A stretch of DNA of 64,000 bases from CAXMNX01 sp964194845 (GCA_964194845.1 CAXMNX010000017.1:67116-131115), one strand, 5' to 3'; shown: positions 52,862 to 62,267, counted from the stretch's first letter. Program-made: numbers and translations. Notes: a model not told the origin generated them from the letters alone.

Positions 52862-52958
52862 GGCGTTTCGGCTTTTCAGTTAGACGAAATGCATCCCAAA
52901 TTGCGTTCGAGCGCAGCGAGAGGCAGTGATTTGTTATTCAAAACAAAGCCGAAACGCC
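52862..52958. repeat. 14-bp perfect inverted repeat in the argC leader
   Basis: GGCGTTTCGGCTTT (52862-52875) and AAAGCCGAAACGCC (52945-52958) flank 69 bases. In the argC transcript the second arm would directly abut the Shine-Dalgarno. It could be a leader stem controlling argC or the ends of a short MITE; no target duplication is visible. Confidence 0.6.
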
Positions 52959-53000
52959 ACAAATTTTCCCTGATGTAAGACGTTGACGATTGGGCCGCAA

Positions 53001-53813
53001 TCACGCGGCGTGGAATTCCGCTCGTCGTCGGAGAAATCGCGTCGCCTGATCGCTGACCCGCTGCGGGTCGCCCGTCGTTAGATACATTGACTCATTTCCC
53101 GAACCCACCATATCCGGCCGTCGATCAAGATAATCAGCCAGACTTTCCGCAACGAGTTTGGCCTGACTGAACACCTTCACATCCGGCCCAAGCGCATCCT
53201 GGAAAATCTGTTCGATGATCGGATAATGCGTGCAGCCCAGCACGGCGGCATCGGGCTTCGGCATTTTCCGCCGCAAAGCATCCACATGGCTGCGAACAAG
53301 AGCTTCGGCCAGGATCATATCGCCATCTTCAATCGCATCCACCACACCGCCGCAGGCCTGCGCTTCGACATCAACACCGATTGCCCGAAACGCCAGTTCG
53401 CGCTGAAACGCACGGCTGCTCACGGTCGCGGGCGTCGCAAATAGCGCCACGTGTTTCATGGCCACCTCGCGTGGCGGCGAGTTGTCGCCCCACTGCCGCT
53501 CGGTCAGCGCTTCGATCAGCGGCACGAATACACCAAGCACGCGCTTGTCGGCAGGCACCCAGCTTTCCTGCATTCGCCGGAGCGCGGCGGCACTCGCGGT
53601 ATTGCATGCCAGAATGACCAGATCGCACCCGGCCTCAAACAGCCGTTCGGTTCCGGCAACCGTCAAATTATAGATATCGTCGGCATCGCGGGTGCCATAA
53701 GGCGTATTCGCATTGTCGCCGTAATAGACAAACGGCACATCCGGCAGCCGTTCAGCCGCGCCCTGGTAGACGGTCAGTCCGCCCAACCCACTATCGAGAA
53801 TTCCCACGGCCAT
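53001..53813 (-). CDS. murI: Glutamate racemase
   Basis: Makes D-glutamate for peptidoglycan; 270 residues. VGILDSGLGGLTV and YYGDNANTPYG are at the N terminus, with the two catalytic Cys in ILACNTASAAALRRM and VLGCTHYPIIE. The open frame begins at 53891; ATG 53813 is chosen for the conserved N terminus and a GAAGGG 9 bases upstream. Confidence 0.95.
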   Translation of the reverse strand: MAVGILDSGLGGLTVYQGAAERLPDVPFVYYGDNANTPYGTRDADDIYNLTVAGTERLFEAGCDLVILACNTASAAALRRMQESWVPADKRVLGVFVPLIEALTERQWGDNSPPREVAMKHVALFATPATVSSRAFQRELAFRAIGVDVEAQACGGVVDAIEDGDMILAEALVRSHVDALRRKMPKPDAAVLGCTHYPIIEQIFQDALGPDVKVFSQAKLVAESLADYLDRRPDMVGSGNESMYLTTGDPQRVSDQATRFLRRRAEFHAA

Positions 53814-53919
53814 TGGCCACTGCCCTTCGGTGCTTTGCCTCGAACTCGAACCCGTAATCCAGCGAGCCGAGTGGTTTCGGCGACAGGGCATAGGTCGATG
53901 CGCGCAGAAAGTCCATCAT
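53791..53919 (-). CDS. Possible small protein overlapping the murI start
   Basis: A 42-codon frame, MMDFLRASTYALSPKPLGSL... ending ...RGNSR, runs 23 bases into murI in another frame. Composition looks protein-like, but the ribosome-binding site is weak and I recognise no family. It could couple to murI translation. Confidence 0.3.
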   Translation of the reverse strand: MMDFLRASTYALSPKPLGSLDYGFEFEAKHRRAVANGRGNSR

Positions 53920-53998
53920 CGCTTACCGGAAATCAGCTTCGCCCGAAATCTCGCCCTGATATCCCTTCGCGCGCAGGCATCATCACCACAACACGCGA

Positions 53999-56900
53999 TT
54001 ACTCCGCCGCTACCGCCGGCTCGGACTTTCCCGCCTTAAACGCAGCCAGCAATTCGCCCCGCCGCTTCGCCGCAGCATCGTAATTCGCCATTTTCACCGG
54101 CCCAAAGCCAAGGATCTGCAACGGCAGCTCTGCCAGCGCCATCGCGATATCCAAATTGCGGGCCGGATCCTTCAGCACTTTCTTCATATCTCGCTCGTAT
54201 TGCCGGATCAGCCGACGCTCCATCCGCCGCTCGGCTGAATAGCCAAATGGATCAAACGGCGTCCCGCGTAGTTTTTTCATGCTGGCTAGTCGCGGCCAAA
54301 GACGCTCGGTCCATGCCCCGAAATTGCGCTTGGACGGTCGCCCGTCCGGTCCTTTCCGCGACAAAAGCGGAGGTGCGAGGTGAAATGTTAGCTTCAGCTC
54401 ACCGCCAAACGCCGCCTCAGCCTTCTCACGCGACGATGCCAGAAGTCGCGCCACTTCATATTCGTCCTTATAGGCCAATAACTTATGGTAGCCCTTTACC
54501 ACCGCTTCCTTCAAACGCGGATCCTCAACTTTATCGACAAATTCGCGATATCGGCGGGATAGCCGTTCGGACTGGTACTTCGTCAAATGCGCCTCGCGAA
54601 ATGCAATCATTTCATCCAGCGTTTTTGGTTTCGCAATAACATCGGCGTCGGCAACCTTCGTCGCCGCACCCGGGTTCAGCGCCGCCCACCGGCCAATTTC
54701 AAATGCGCGCAGGTTTTCGTCCACTTTCGCGCCGTTCAAACGGACGGCCTCAGTCAAAGCATCGTGGCTCAGCGGCACCTGCCCCAACTGCCAGGACGCG
54801 CCCAGCAGCAGCATGTTCGAATAAATCGCGTCTCCCATGATCTGTGCTGCCAACGTCGTCGCGTCGAACATGGCGAGCCCGTCCTTCAGTCGGGCCTCAA
54901 GACTAAGCGTCAGCCGGTCGCCCGGAATGCGGAACTCTGTATCACGTGTAAAATCGCCGGTAATAATCTCGTGGGCATTCACCACCGCGCGCGTCCGCCC
55001 CGTCGCGGTCAGCCCCAGTGTTTTCGCACCCGCCGAAACCACCAGATCGCCACCGATTAGCGTATCCACTTCACCCGTCGCCACGCGGATCGCGCTGATG
55101 TCCTCGGGCGCATTAGCGATACGGCAGTGAATGTGGACAGCGCCGCCCTTCTGAGCAAGCCCCGCCATCTCCATCATGCCAGCACCCTTGCCATCAATTC
55201 GCGCGGCCATCGCAAGAACAGCGCCGATGGTGACAACGCCGGTGCCGCCGACGCCGGTGATGACGATGTTGTGGGTGCCATCAATCTCCGGCAAATCTGG
55301 CTGGGCCAGGTCGCCGGTTTCGATCTCGGCCGTTGCCTCTTTTCGGGGCACGGCACCTTCAACGGTCACAAAAGACGGGCAAAATCCTTTGAGACACGAG
55401 AAATCCTTGTTGCAGCTTGACTGATCAATCGCCCGCTTGCGCCCAAGCTCGGCTTCCACTGGCACAATCGAGACGCAGTTCGACTGAACGCCGCAATCGC
55501 CGCAGCCCTCGCAGACATCGGTATTGATGAACACGCGCTTGTCGGGGTCCGGGAACGACCCACGCTTGCGCCGCCGCCGTTTCTCGGCCGCGCAGGTTTG
55601 AATATAGATTATTGCCGACACACCTTTGATCTTGCGGTATTTATTCTGCACAATCGGCAGCGCATCGCGCTTGTGCCATTCGACCTCGCGCGGGAAATCG
55701 GCACGCGCCGGTTCTTCTTTTTCGTCGAAAACAACGGCGACGTTCTGAACACCCATCGCCATCAGTTCGCGCGCGATCCTGTCCGGCGCAAGCCCGCCTT
55801 CGTTCGTCTGCCCACCGGTCATCGCGACGGCGTCGTTGTAAAGGATCTTGTAAGTAATATTCACACCCGACGCCAAAGCCGCCCGGATCGCCAGAAGCCC
55901 CGAATGATTGTAGGTGCCGTCGCCAAGGTTCTGAAAAACGTGGGTTCGGGTCGAAAACGGCGCCTCGCCGATCCAGTTCGCTCCCTCGGCCCCCATATGC
56001 GTGAAACCGCTGGTTTCACGGTCCATCCAAAGCGCCATGATATGGCAACCGATCCCGGCGTAGGCCCGTGAACCTTCCGGCACTTTGGTCGAGGTATTGT
56101 GAGGACAGCCCGAACAGAAATACGGCGTGCGCGTCGCGATCTCGGGCGCATTGTCCGCCGCCTTCGCGGCCCGAAGCATCTCAAGCCCCCCTTGGATCGC
56201 CTCCGTCCCCCGACCCTCCTCGATCAGAATATCGCCGATCTTCTCGGCAATCATCACCGGATCGAGCGCATAGCGCGTCGGGAACAGCTCTTCCTGATGC
56301 AGCCGCCCGGCTCCACCCTTGTACCATCCATAAACCCGCCGCCCGTGCCGGTCGTCGAAGATCGCTTCCTTGATCTGGATCTCGATCAGTTTGCGCTTTT
56401 CCTCGACCACAACGATCAGGTCCAGACCTTCGGCCCAGTCATGGAACGACTTCATGTCCATCGGGAACGTTTGGCCGATCTTGTAGGTCGTGACGCCAAG
56501 ACGTGCGGCTTCGGCCTCGTCAATACCGATAAGGCTCATCGCGTGGGTCAGATCCAGCCAGTTCTTGCCCGCCGCAACAAAGCCGATCTTCGCCCCTGCC
56601 TTGCCCCAGACCCGCCGGTCCATCCTGTTCGCGCGCGAAAAAGCCTCGGCGGCGAAACGTTTATAGTCGATGATCCGCGCCTCCTGCGGGATCCAATGGT
56701 CCCCCAGCCGAATATTCAGCCCGCCTTCCGGCATCTCAAACTCGGGCGCGACGAAAGACATCCGATCAGGCCGACCATCGACGACCGACGTGACCTCAAC
56801 CGTGTCTTTCATCAGTTTCAGTCCGGTCCAGAGCCCGGAAAACCTGCTGAGCGCGAAGGCGTATAACCCGTAATCCAGTATTTCCTGTACGCCGGCGGGC

Positions 56901-57415
56901 GACAATACCGGCATATACGTATCGACCATGGCCCAGTCCGACTGGTGACAGGTGGTTGACGATTCGCCGGTATGATCATCCCCCATCGCCATCACGACAC
57001 CGCCCAAAGGCGAGGTTCCGGCCATATTGGCGTGCCGCATCACGTCGCCAGACCGATCAACGCCCGGCCCTTTGCCATACCAAAGCGCGAATACGCCGTC
57101 GCGCTTGCCCTCGCCCCGCAACTCGGCCTGCTGGGTGCCCCAGATGGCAGTCGCCGCCAGGTCTTCGTTCATGCCAGGCTGAAACAGGATGTTCGCGGCA
57201 TCGAGATCGGTCTGCGCGCCTGCCATCTGCAAATCCACCGCACCCAGCGGTGACCCTCGATATCCGGTCACATAGCCGCCAGTGTCATGCCCGGCCAATC
57301 CGTCGCGTGCCGCCTGCATCAGCATCAACCGAACCAGCGCCTGCGTCCCGTTGAGCAGGATCATATCTTTCGAAAGATCGTATTTGTCGTGCAGGCTCAC
57401 ATTGTGGCGGCTCAT
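53999..57415 (-). CDS. Indolepyruvate ferredoxin oxidoreductase, fused subunits
   Basis: A 1138-residue fusion of the alpha and beta subunits found in proteobacteria, oxidatively decarboxylating aryl pyruvates to aryl-acetyl-CoA with ferredoxin. The thiamine-pyrophosphate pyrimidine-type region (GGYVTGYRGSPLGAVD) is N-terminal. The TPP-binding region (GIGCHIMALWMDRET, YNDAVAMTGGQTNEGG) is followed by Cys-rich cluster segments (VCEGCGDCGVQSNC, SSCNKDFSCLKGFCPSF), the gamma-type domain (VGGTGVVTIGAVLA) and the C-terminal DUF6537-like part. AAGGAG lies 7 bases before the ATG. Divergent from a LysR regulator. Confidence 0.94.
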   Translation of the reverse strand: MSRHNVSLHDKYDLSKDMILLNGTQALVRLMLMQAARDGLAGHDTGGYVTGYRGSPLGAVDLQMAGAQTDLDAANILFQPGMNEDLAATAIWGTQQAELRGEGKRDGVFALWYGKGPGVDRSGDVMRHANMAGTSPLGGVVMAMGDDHTGESSTTCHQSDWAMVDTYMPVLSPAGVQEILDYGLYAFALSRFSGLWTGLKLMKDTVEVTSVVDGRPDRMSFVAPEFEMPEGGLNIRLGDHWIPQEARIIDYKRFAAEAFSRANRMDRRVWGKAGAKIGFVAAGKNWLDLTHAMSLIGIDEAEAARLGVTTYKIGQTFPMDMKSFHDWAEGLDLIVVVEEKRKLIEIQIKEAIFDDRHGRRVYGWYKGGAGRLHQEELFPTRYALDPVMIAEKIGDILIEEGRGTEAIQGGLEMLRAAKAADNAPEIATRTPYFCSGCPHNTSTKVPEGSRAYAGIGCHIMALWMDRETSGFTHMGAEGANWIGEAPFSTRTHVFQNLGDGTYNHSGLLAIRAALASGVNITYKILYNDAVAMTGGQTNEGGLAPDRIARELMAMGVQNVAVVFDEKEEPARADFPREVEWHKRDALPIVQNKYRKIKGVSAIIYIQTCAAEKRRRRKRGSFPDPDKRVFINTDVCEGCGDCGVQSNCVSIVPVEAELGRKRAIDQSSCNKDFSCLKGFCPSFVTVEGAVPRKEATAEIETGDLAQPDLPEIDGTHNIVITGVGGTGVVTIGAVLAMAARIDGKGAGMMEMAGLAQKGGAVHIHCRIANAPEDISAIRVATGEVDTLIGGDLVVSAGAKTLGLTATGRTRAVVNAHEIITGDFTRDTEFRIPGDRLTLSLEARLKDGLAMFDATTLAAQIMGDAIYSNMLLLGASWQLGQVPLSHDALTEAVRLNGAKVDENLRAFEIGRWAALNPGAATKVADADVIAKPKTLDEMIAFREAHLTKYQSERLSRRYREFVDKVEDPRLKEAVVKGYHKLLAYKDEYEVARLLASSREKAEAAFGGELKLTFHLAPPLLSRKGPDGRPSKRNFGAWTERLWPRLASMKKLRGTPFDPFGYSAERRMERRLIRQYERDMKKVLKDPARNLDIAMALAELPLQILGFGPVKMANYDAAAKRRGELLAAFKAGKSEPAVAAE

Positions 57416-57445
57416 GCGGGTCTCCTTGATTATGTGCTTCTATTA

Positions 57446-57466
57446 TAGGTCAATTTCTCTGACCTA
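57446..57466. promoter_or_regulatory. Palindromic operator between ior and LysR genes
   Basis: TAGGTCA-N7-TGACCTA, a perfect dyad in the divergent gap, 31 bases upstream of the indolepyruvate oxidoreductase start. Symmetry and location fit a LysR-type binding site. Confidence 0.65.
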
Positions 57467-57565
57467 CAAAATGAAACATGCGTCACCTCCCTGTTTGCAA
57501 ACCTGCGTCCGCACCGGGTAATGCTTGCCAAAGCGTTACCGCCAACACTACCGGAAAAGATCGCG

Positions 57566-58477
57566 ATGGACTGGGACAAGTTAAGAATATTTCACGCCGT
57601 TGCCGACGCAGGCAGTTTAACCCATGCAGGCGACACGTTGCACCTTAGCCAATCTGCGGTATCACGCCAGATCCGGGCGCTGGAAGATTCGCTGAATGCC
57701 ACGCTTTTTCACCGCCACGCACGCGGACTGATTCTCACCGAACAAGGCGAATTGTTGTTCGATGCGACCTCGGCCATGGCAAAGCGCCTCGATACCGCCG
57801 AAGCCCGCATCCGCGACAGCGAAGAAGAAGTATTCGGCGAATTGCGAGTGACCACTACGACCGGCTTTGGGTCGCTCTGGTTGGCACCCCGGCTGCCACA
57901 CCTTTACGACAAATATCCCGAGCTGAAGATCGACCTGATGCTGGAAGAGCGCGTGCTCGATCTGCCGATGCGCGAAGCAGATGTTGCCATCCGGATGAAG
58001 GAACCCAGCCAGGCGGACCTGATCCGACGCAAGCTGATGACCGTGCGAATGCGGCTTTACGCAACACCCGAATACCTTGCGCAAAAAGGCGCGCCCGCTT
58101 CCATGGCCGACATCGGCAAGCACCGGCTGATATGTCAGAACGTGCGGACCACACAGGTCAGCGCAGGTGCGCAGCTTGTGAAAGAGCTTCTGACTCATGA
58201 GCCATCCACACTCACCGTGAATAACTACTTCGGTGTCCTTCAGGCGGTTCGGTCAAACCTTGGCATCGGTGTTCTGCCCGACTATGTGATCGAGGATTTC
58301 CCAACGGTTCAACGGGTGCTGCCCGACATCGAAAGTGCCGAAGTGCCGGTTTTTCTGGCTTATCCGGAAGAGCTGCGGCAATCGAAGCGCATCGCCGCGT
58401 TTCGTGATTTCGTCACCGAAGAAATTATCGCGCACCGAAAACGAATGAAAGCCGAAGCAGCCTTGAAGGCGCCCTGA
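57566..58477 (+). CDS. LysR-family transcriptional regulator
   Basis: A 303-residue regulator. The winged helix-turn-helix is LRIFHAVADAGSLTHAGDTLHLSQSAVSRQIRALEDSLNATLFHRHARGLILTEQGELLF; the remainder is a LysR substrate-binding domain (TTTGFGSLWLAPRLP, EADVAIRMKEPSQADLI, NYFGVLQAVRSNLGIGVLPDYV). The open frame starts at 57521; ATG 57566 begins the conserved MDWDKLRIFHAV. It probably controls the divergent oxidoreductase, but the effector is unknown. A rho-independent terminator follows. Confidence 0.92.
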   Translation: MDWDKLRIFHAVADAGSLTHAGDTLHLSQSAVSRQIRALEDSLNATLFHRHARGLILTEQGELLFDATSAMAKRLDTAEARIRDSEEEVFGELRVTTTTGFGSLWLAPRLPHLYDKYPELKIDLMLEERVLDLPMREADVAIRMKEPSQADLIRRKLMTVRMRLYATPEYLAQKGAPASMADIGKHRLICQNVRTTQVSAGAQLVKELLTHEPSTLTVNNYFGVLQAVRSNLGIGVLPDYVIEDFPTVQRVLPDIESAEVPVFLAYPEELRQSKRIAAFRDFVTEEIIAHRKRMKAEAALKAP

Positions 58478-58795
58478 CCGCAAAGCCATGCGCAGGTTGC
58501 ATAGCGGGTTTGCCGATCCGTTGGTCGGGTTTTTCTTGATTGCGTTAACGACCGGTCCTACATGCCCATTCGAACACGGCGGCAACCCCGCTGTTTTCTA
58601 CCTCCCTGTTAGACTGGCCGGGCCATATGCGCCCGGCCTTTTTTTGTGCGGCAGCAACTTGCGCCGCGATCTGGGCGCGTAATGCAGCTGCAACATTTCG
58701 CCGCAATTTCCCTTGTATTGAACACGAAACCGGCAATCTCACGCCGCATAGATGCGAGATGCACCAGGCACATCAACGTACTGGGAGACTTCCTG
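58478..58795. other. Intergenic region between LysR and the secreted unknown
   Basis: 318 bases. It contains the terminator at 58616-58645; the rest shows no convincing gene. A 64-codon plus-strand frame across the terminator has no recognisable content. Confidence 0.5.
58616..58645 (+). terminator. Rho-independent terminator
   Basis: GGCCGGGC (58616-58623) pairs with GCCCGGCC (58631-58638), loop of seven, followed by seven T. It ends the LysR transcript. Confidence 0.9.
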
Positions 58796-59272
58796 ATGTC
58801 CATAAAACCTGCCGCCGGAGCGCTAATCGCGACTTTACTTACCGCAGGCGCAGCCGCCGCTTGCCCAAACTACAACCTGACCGGCGAAAGCTATGAAGTG
58901 ACTGGCCGATATCTTTACACTTCGCGGTCCTTGGATGTTCGCGCGGGCGGGCAACACTCTATCACCGGATGCGGCGTTCGCCCGAATACCGATCGTGGCC
59001 GCGGCTACGTAACCGAAAGACCGGACTTCTCGATCCGCACGAGCGGGATGGACCGCTTTTCACTCGCGATCAGCATTGATAGCGCGTGCGACAGCGTTTT
59101 ACTCATCAATACCGGGGCGAAGAACTGGTACTACGATGACGACGACAACGGGGATCTGGATGCACGGATCACGCTTAGCCGTCCGTCCAATGGTTGGCTG
59201 GATATCTGGGTTGGAACCCACAATGGCGCGGTGTGCGATGCACGTGTGACGCTAGAGACCTTTAACCGCTAG
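58796..59272 (+). CDS. Secreted protein with a pre-peptidase-like repeat, function unknown
   Basis: A 158-residue protein with a Sec signal peptide (MSIKPAAGALIATLLTAGAAAACP). The mature part has four Cys likely forming disulfides, an acidic Asp/Asn-rich loop (YYDDDDNGDLDARI) that could bind calcium, and a C-terminal block NGWLDIWVGTHNGAVCDARVTLETF. I associate this block with a small periplasmic domain seen in Rhodobacteraceae hypothetical proteins and peptidases. The open frame to 58646 is longer, but ATG 58796 has GGGAG upstream and starts the signal peptide. Confidence 0.8.
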   Translation: MSIKPAAGALIATLLTAGAAAACPNYNLTGESYEVTGRYLYTSRSLDVRAGGQHSITGCGVRPNTDRGRGYVTERPDFSIRTSGMDRFSLAISIDSACDSVLLINTGAKNWYYDDDDNGDLDARITLSRPSNGWLDIWVGTHNGAVCDARVTLETFNR

Positions 59273-59385
59273 GTCAGCTTATTTCGGGCATTGATTGTGC
59301 CCGAAACTCTTTGCCGGTTCGGCCTTGCGTCCCTGCCCCGCCTGCGTCCATTCCTTGCAGGACCAATCGGAGCGGAGGCTTGGCA

Positions 59386-60213
59386 ATGGATACGATTTCG
59401 GAAAACCGATGCTTTGACGGCACTCAGGGCGTCTACACACACAGCTCGACCGCGACCGGCACCGACATGACCTTCGGCCTATTCCTGCCCGCAGAAGCCG
59501 CCGACGGCCCGGTGCCGCTTTTATTGTATCTCTCCGGCCTCACATGCACGCACGAAAACGCAATGTCCAAGGCGGGCGCGCAGGGCTGGTGCGCCGAGCA
59601 GGGCATCGCCATTGTCTTCCCCGACACCTCGCCACGCGGCGAAGGTGTGGCTGACGACGACGCCTACGATCTTGGCCAAGGTGCAGGTTTTTACATCGAC
59701 GCGACCGAGGGCCCCTGGGCACCGCATTTCAAGATGCAAAGCTATATCCTTGGTGACCTCACCGACTGCCTTTTCGCTGAATTCGCGCTCGACCCTGATC
59801 GCCAGTCGATCACCGGCCACTCAATGGGCGGCCACGGCGCGCTTACGCTTGCCGCCAAATCGCCCGAACGCTTCCGTTCGGTCTCCGCCTTCGCGCCGAT
59901 CTGCAATCCGACCGCCGGCGATTGGGGGCGAAAGCAGTTCGAAGCCTATCTCGGCAGCGTCGAGGCCGGAAATGCCCACGACGCCACCCGCCTGATCTCG
60001 GCCCACGGGTTTGACGCCCCGATCCTGATCGACACCGGCACGCAAGATCAATTCGGCGACCTTCTGAAGACCGAGGCACTCGCCGAAGTGTTGGCTTCCA
60101 AACGCCTCGACGCGACACTCCGCCTGCAAAAAGGCTATGATCACAGCTATTTCTTCGTCTCCACGTTCATGGAAGACCACGTGACCTTCCACGCCGCCGC
60201 CCTTTGGGAATGA
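59386..60213 (+). CDS. fghA: S-formylglutathione hydrolase
   Basis: Esterase-D-type alpha/beta hydrolase, 275 residues, last step of glutathione-dependent formaldehyde oxidation. LLLYLSGLTCTHENAMSKAGAQ, PDTSPRGEGV and GAGFYIDATEGPWAPHFKMQSYI are diagnostic; the nucleophile Ser is in GHSMGGHGAL, Asp in DTGTQDQF and His in GYDHSYFF. GGAGG lies 7 bases before ATG 59386. The alcohol dehydrogenase partner is not in the window. Its stop overlaps the next start. Confidence 0.95.
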   Translation: MDTISENRCFDGTQGVYTHSSTATGTDMTFGLFLPAEAADGPVPLLLYLSGLTCTHENAMSKAGAQGWCAEQGIAIVFPDTSPRGEGVADDDAYDLGQGAGFYIDATEGPWAPHFKMQSYILGDLTDCLFAEFALDPDRQSITGHSMGGHGALTLAAKSPERFRSVSAFAPICNPTAGDWGRKQFEAYLGSVEAGNAHDATRLISAHGFDAPILIDTGTQDQFGDLLKTEALAEVLASKRLDATLRLQKGYDHSYFFVSTFMEDHVTFHAAALWE

Positions 60214-60641
60214 TATTCGTCGACGCCGATGCCTGCCCGGTCAAGACGGAGGTGGAAACCGTCGCCAACCGCCGCGATATTGCGGTGAAAATGGTCTCGA
60301 ACGGCGGCATCCGCCCCTCGTCCAACCCGCTCATTGAAAGCGTCTTCGTCGCCGCTGGCCCCGACGAGGCCGACAAATGGATCGCCAACAACGCGACCAG
60401 GGGTGATGTCGTCATCACCAACGACATCCCACTTGCCGCAAAATGCGTCGAAGCGGGTGCCAAAGTGCTGAAACCAAACGGCGAAGCGCTGACGGAAAAG
60501 AACATCGGCAACGTGCTGGCCACCCGCGACCTGATGACCGATCTGCGCGCCGCCGATCCGTTCCGCCAGGGCGGCGGCAAGGGCTTTACAAAGGCCGATC
60601 GCTCGCGTTTTCTCGACGCGTTGGAGCGGGCGCTGCGTTAG
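60210..60641 (+). CDS. YaiI/YqxD family (DUF188) protein
   Basis: A 143-residue member of the PIN-like UPF0178 family: IFVDADACPVKTEVETVANRR and GDVVITNDIPLAAKCVEAGA carry conserved Asp residues of a possible nuclease site. Function is not established. The ATG at 60210 overlaps the preceding stop (ATGA); an apparent earlier TTG is unlikely. Confidence 0.88.
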   Translation: MIFVDADACPVKTEVETVANRRDIAVKMVSNGGIRPSSNPLIESVFVAAGPDEADKWIANNATRGDVVITNDIPLAAKCVEAGAKVLKPNGEALTEKNIGNVLATRDLMTDLRAADPFRQGGGKGFTKADRSRFLDALERALR

Positions 60642-60663
60642 CCCGGCTCAAAGGATACCGGCC

Positions 60664-61629
60664 ATGACATTGAGCCAGGCAGAGCGATCCACCACTGGCG
60701 GTGCCTTTTGGGCAATCGGTGCCGTTTTCTTTTTTTCCAGCAACGATGTGCTGGTGAAATTTTTGTCCGGCGGCTACCCGCTTTATGAACTGATGTTCGT
60801 CCGGTCGATGACCGGCGTTCTGTTCATTCTCGGAGTGATCGTGCCCCTTACCGGTTCGTATTCAATGCTGAAAACCCGTCGGTTTCCAGTTCACATTCTG
60901 CGCGGTCTCTGCGTGATCTTCGCGAATTTCTTTTTCTTCCTTGGATTGGCCGCGCTCCCGTTGGCCGACGCAGTGGCGATCTTTTTTATCAGCCCGATGC
61001 TGATCTCGTTGCTGTCGATCCTGTTTCTCGGCGAAACCGTGGGGCCTCGACGTTGGGCCGCCATTGCCGTCGGATTTATCGGCGTACTGATTGTGCTCCG
61101 ACCGGGCACCACGTCCTTTCAAGTGGCGTCCCTTCTCCCTCTGGTTGCGGCCTGCGGCTATGCCATGATCCACATCCTGACGCGGCGGATCGGTGGCACT
61201 GAAAACGCCACGGCCATGGTCTTTTACATCCAGTCGACGTTTTTCGTTGTTGCCTGTGTCGCTGGTCTTGGCCTCGGACACGGCGGGTTCGATGCCTACG
61301 ACCATCCATCGCTTCATTTCCTGCTGCAAGGCTGGATTTGGCCCGATTTGTTCGACCTGTTTCTGATGGCCGCACTTGGGATATCATCTTCCTGCGGAGG
61401 CTTCATGATCTCAGAAGCCTACCGAAAGTCCGAAGCCGCCCTTGTGGCACCGTTCGAATATGTGGCCATGCCGCTTGCTGTGTTCTGGGGGCTGACCGTG
61501 TTCGGCGAATTTCCGGATTTGATTGCCTGGGCCGGGATCGGATTGATCATGGCATCGGGGCTGGTCTTGATCTGGCGCGAGGCAGTTGCGCGCCGCGGCA
61601 CCACAATTGATGGTCCGAAACGACTTTAG
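60664..61629 (+). CDS. EamA-family (DMT) transporter
   Basis: A 321-residue inner-membrane protein with about ten helices arranged as two EamA repeats (GAFWAIGAVFFFSSNDVLVKFL and LVAACGYAMIHILTRRI). Each repeat ends in the typical FLGETVGPRRWAAIAVGFIGVLIVL and FGEFPDLIAWAGIGLIMASGLVLI. The substrate is unknown (metabolite or drug efflux). AAAGGA is 9 bases before the ATG. Confidence 0.9.
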   Translation: MTLSQAERSTTGGAFWAIGAVFFFSSNDVLVKFLSGGYPLYELMFVRSMTGVLFILGVIVPLTGSYSMLKTRRFPVHILRGLCVIFANFFFFLGLAALPLADAVAIFFISPMLISLLSILFLGETVGPRRWAAIAVGFIGVLIVLRPGTTSFQVASLLPLVAACGYAMIHILTRRIGGTENATAMVFYIQSTFFVVACVAGLGLGHGGFDAYDHPSLHFLLQGWIWPDLFDLFLMAALGISSSCGGFMISEAYRKSEAALVAPFEYVAMPLAVFWGLTVFGEFPDLIAWAGIGLIMASGLVLIWREAVARRGTTIDGPKRL

Positions 61630-61646
61630 ACAGAGGGAAAAGTTAC

Positions 61647-62267
61647 ATGATCGACGCCGTCGTATTTGATATCGGGCGCGTGTTGCTCGACTGGCAGCCC
61701 GAGGCGTTTTACGACGCACAGATTGGCGCCGAGCGGCGAAAAGCGCTTTTTACCGATTGCGACCTTCATGAAATGAACAAGGCGATTGATCTGGGTCATC
61801 ACTCCCGCGACGTGGCCTATGCCCATGCTGAGAAACACCCCGAATGGGCGGGCGAAATCCGGCTCTGGCACGACAACTGGATTGACATGGCCAGCCCGGA
61901 TATCCCCGGCACTGCGATCATTCTTCGCGCTCTCAAGGCCAAAGGCATCCCGATCTTTTCCCTCACCAATTTTGGCGTGAACACGCTCGACTGGGCAAAA
62001 ACACGCTATTCGGTTCTGACCGAATTCGACCGCGAATTTATCTCCGGTGAACTTGGTCTGGTGAAGCCCGACCCGGCAATCTATGCCCACGTTGAAAACC
62101 AAAGCGGCGTCGCGCCGGAACGGCTCCTATTCACCGATGACAGCCCTGAAAACGTCGCCGCCGCCGCCGCGCGCGGTTGGAAGGCGCATTTGTTCGAGGG
62201 GCCCGATGGTTGGGGCGAAAGACTTATCGAAGAAGGGCTTCTGACGCGCGCGGACTTGGCGGCGTGA
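61647..62267 (+). CDS. HAD-superfamily phosphatase, YihX-like
   Basis: A 206-residue HAD hydrolase with motif I FDIGRVLLDW (nucleophile Asp), motif II FSLTNFG, motif III Lys in LGLVKPDPAIY and motif IV FTDDSPENVAAA. It resembles YihX-type sugar phosphatases or 2-haloacid dehalogenase-like enzymes. It starts 17 bases after the transporter stop and overlaps the next gene by four bases (GTGA). Confidence 0.9.
   Translation: MIDAVVFDIGRVLLDWQPEAFYDAQIGAERRKALFTDCDLHEMNKAIDLGHHSRDVAYAHAEKHPEWAGEIRLWHDNWIDMASPDIPGTAIILRALKAKGIPIFSLTNFGVNTLDWAKTRYSVLTEFDREFISGELGLVKPDPAIYAHVENQSGVAPERLLFTDDSPENVAAAAARGWKAHLFEGPDGWGERLIEEGLLTRADLAA

Noticed and set aside
52889..52978. 29-codon plus-strand frame across the argC-leader inverted repeat
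   Set aside because: No Shine-Dalgarno and no family; kept only as an alternative explanation for the repeat.
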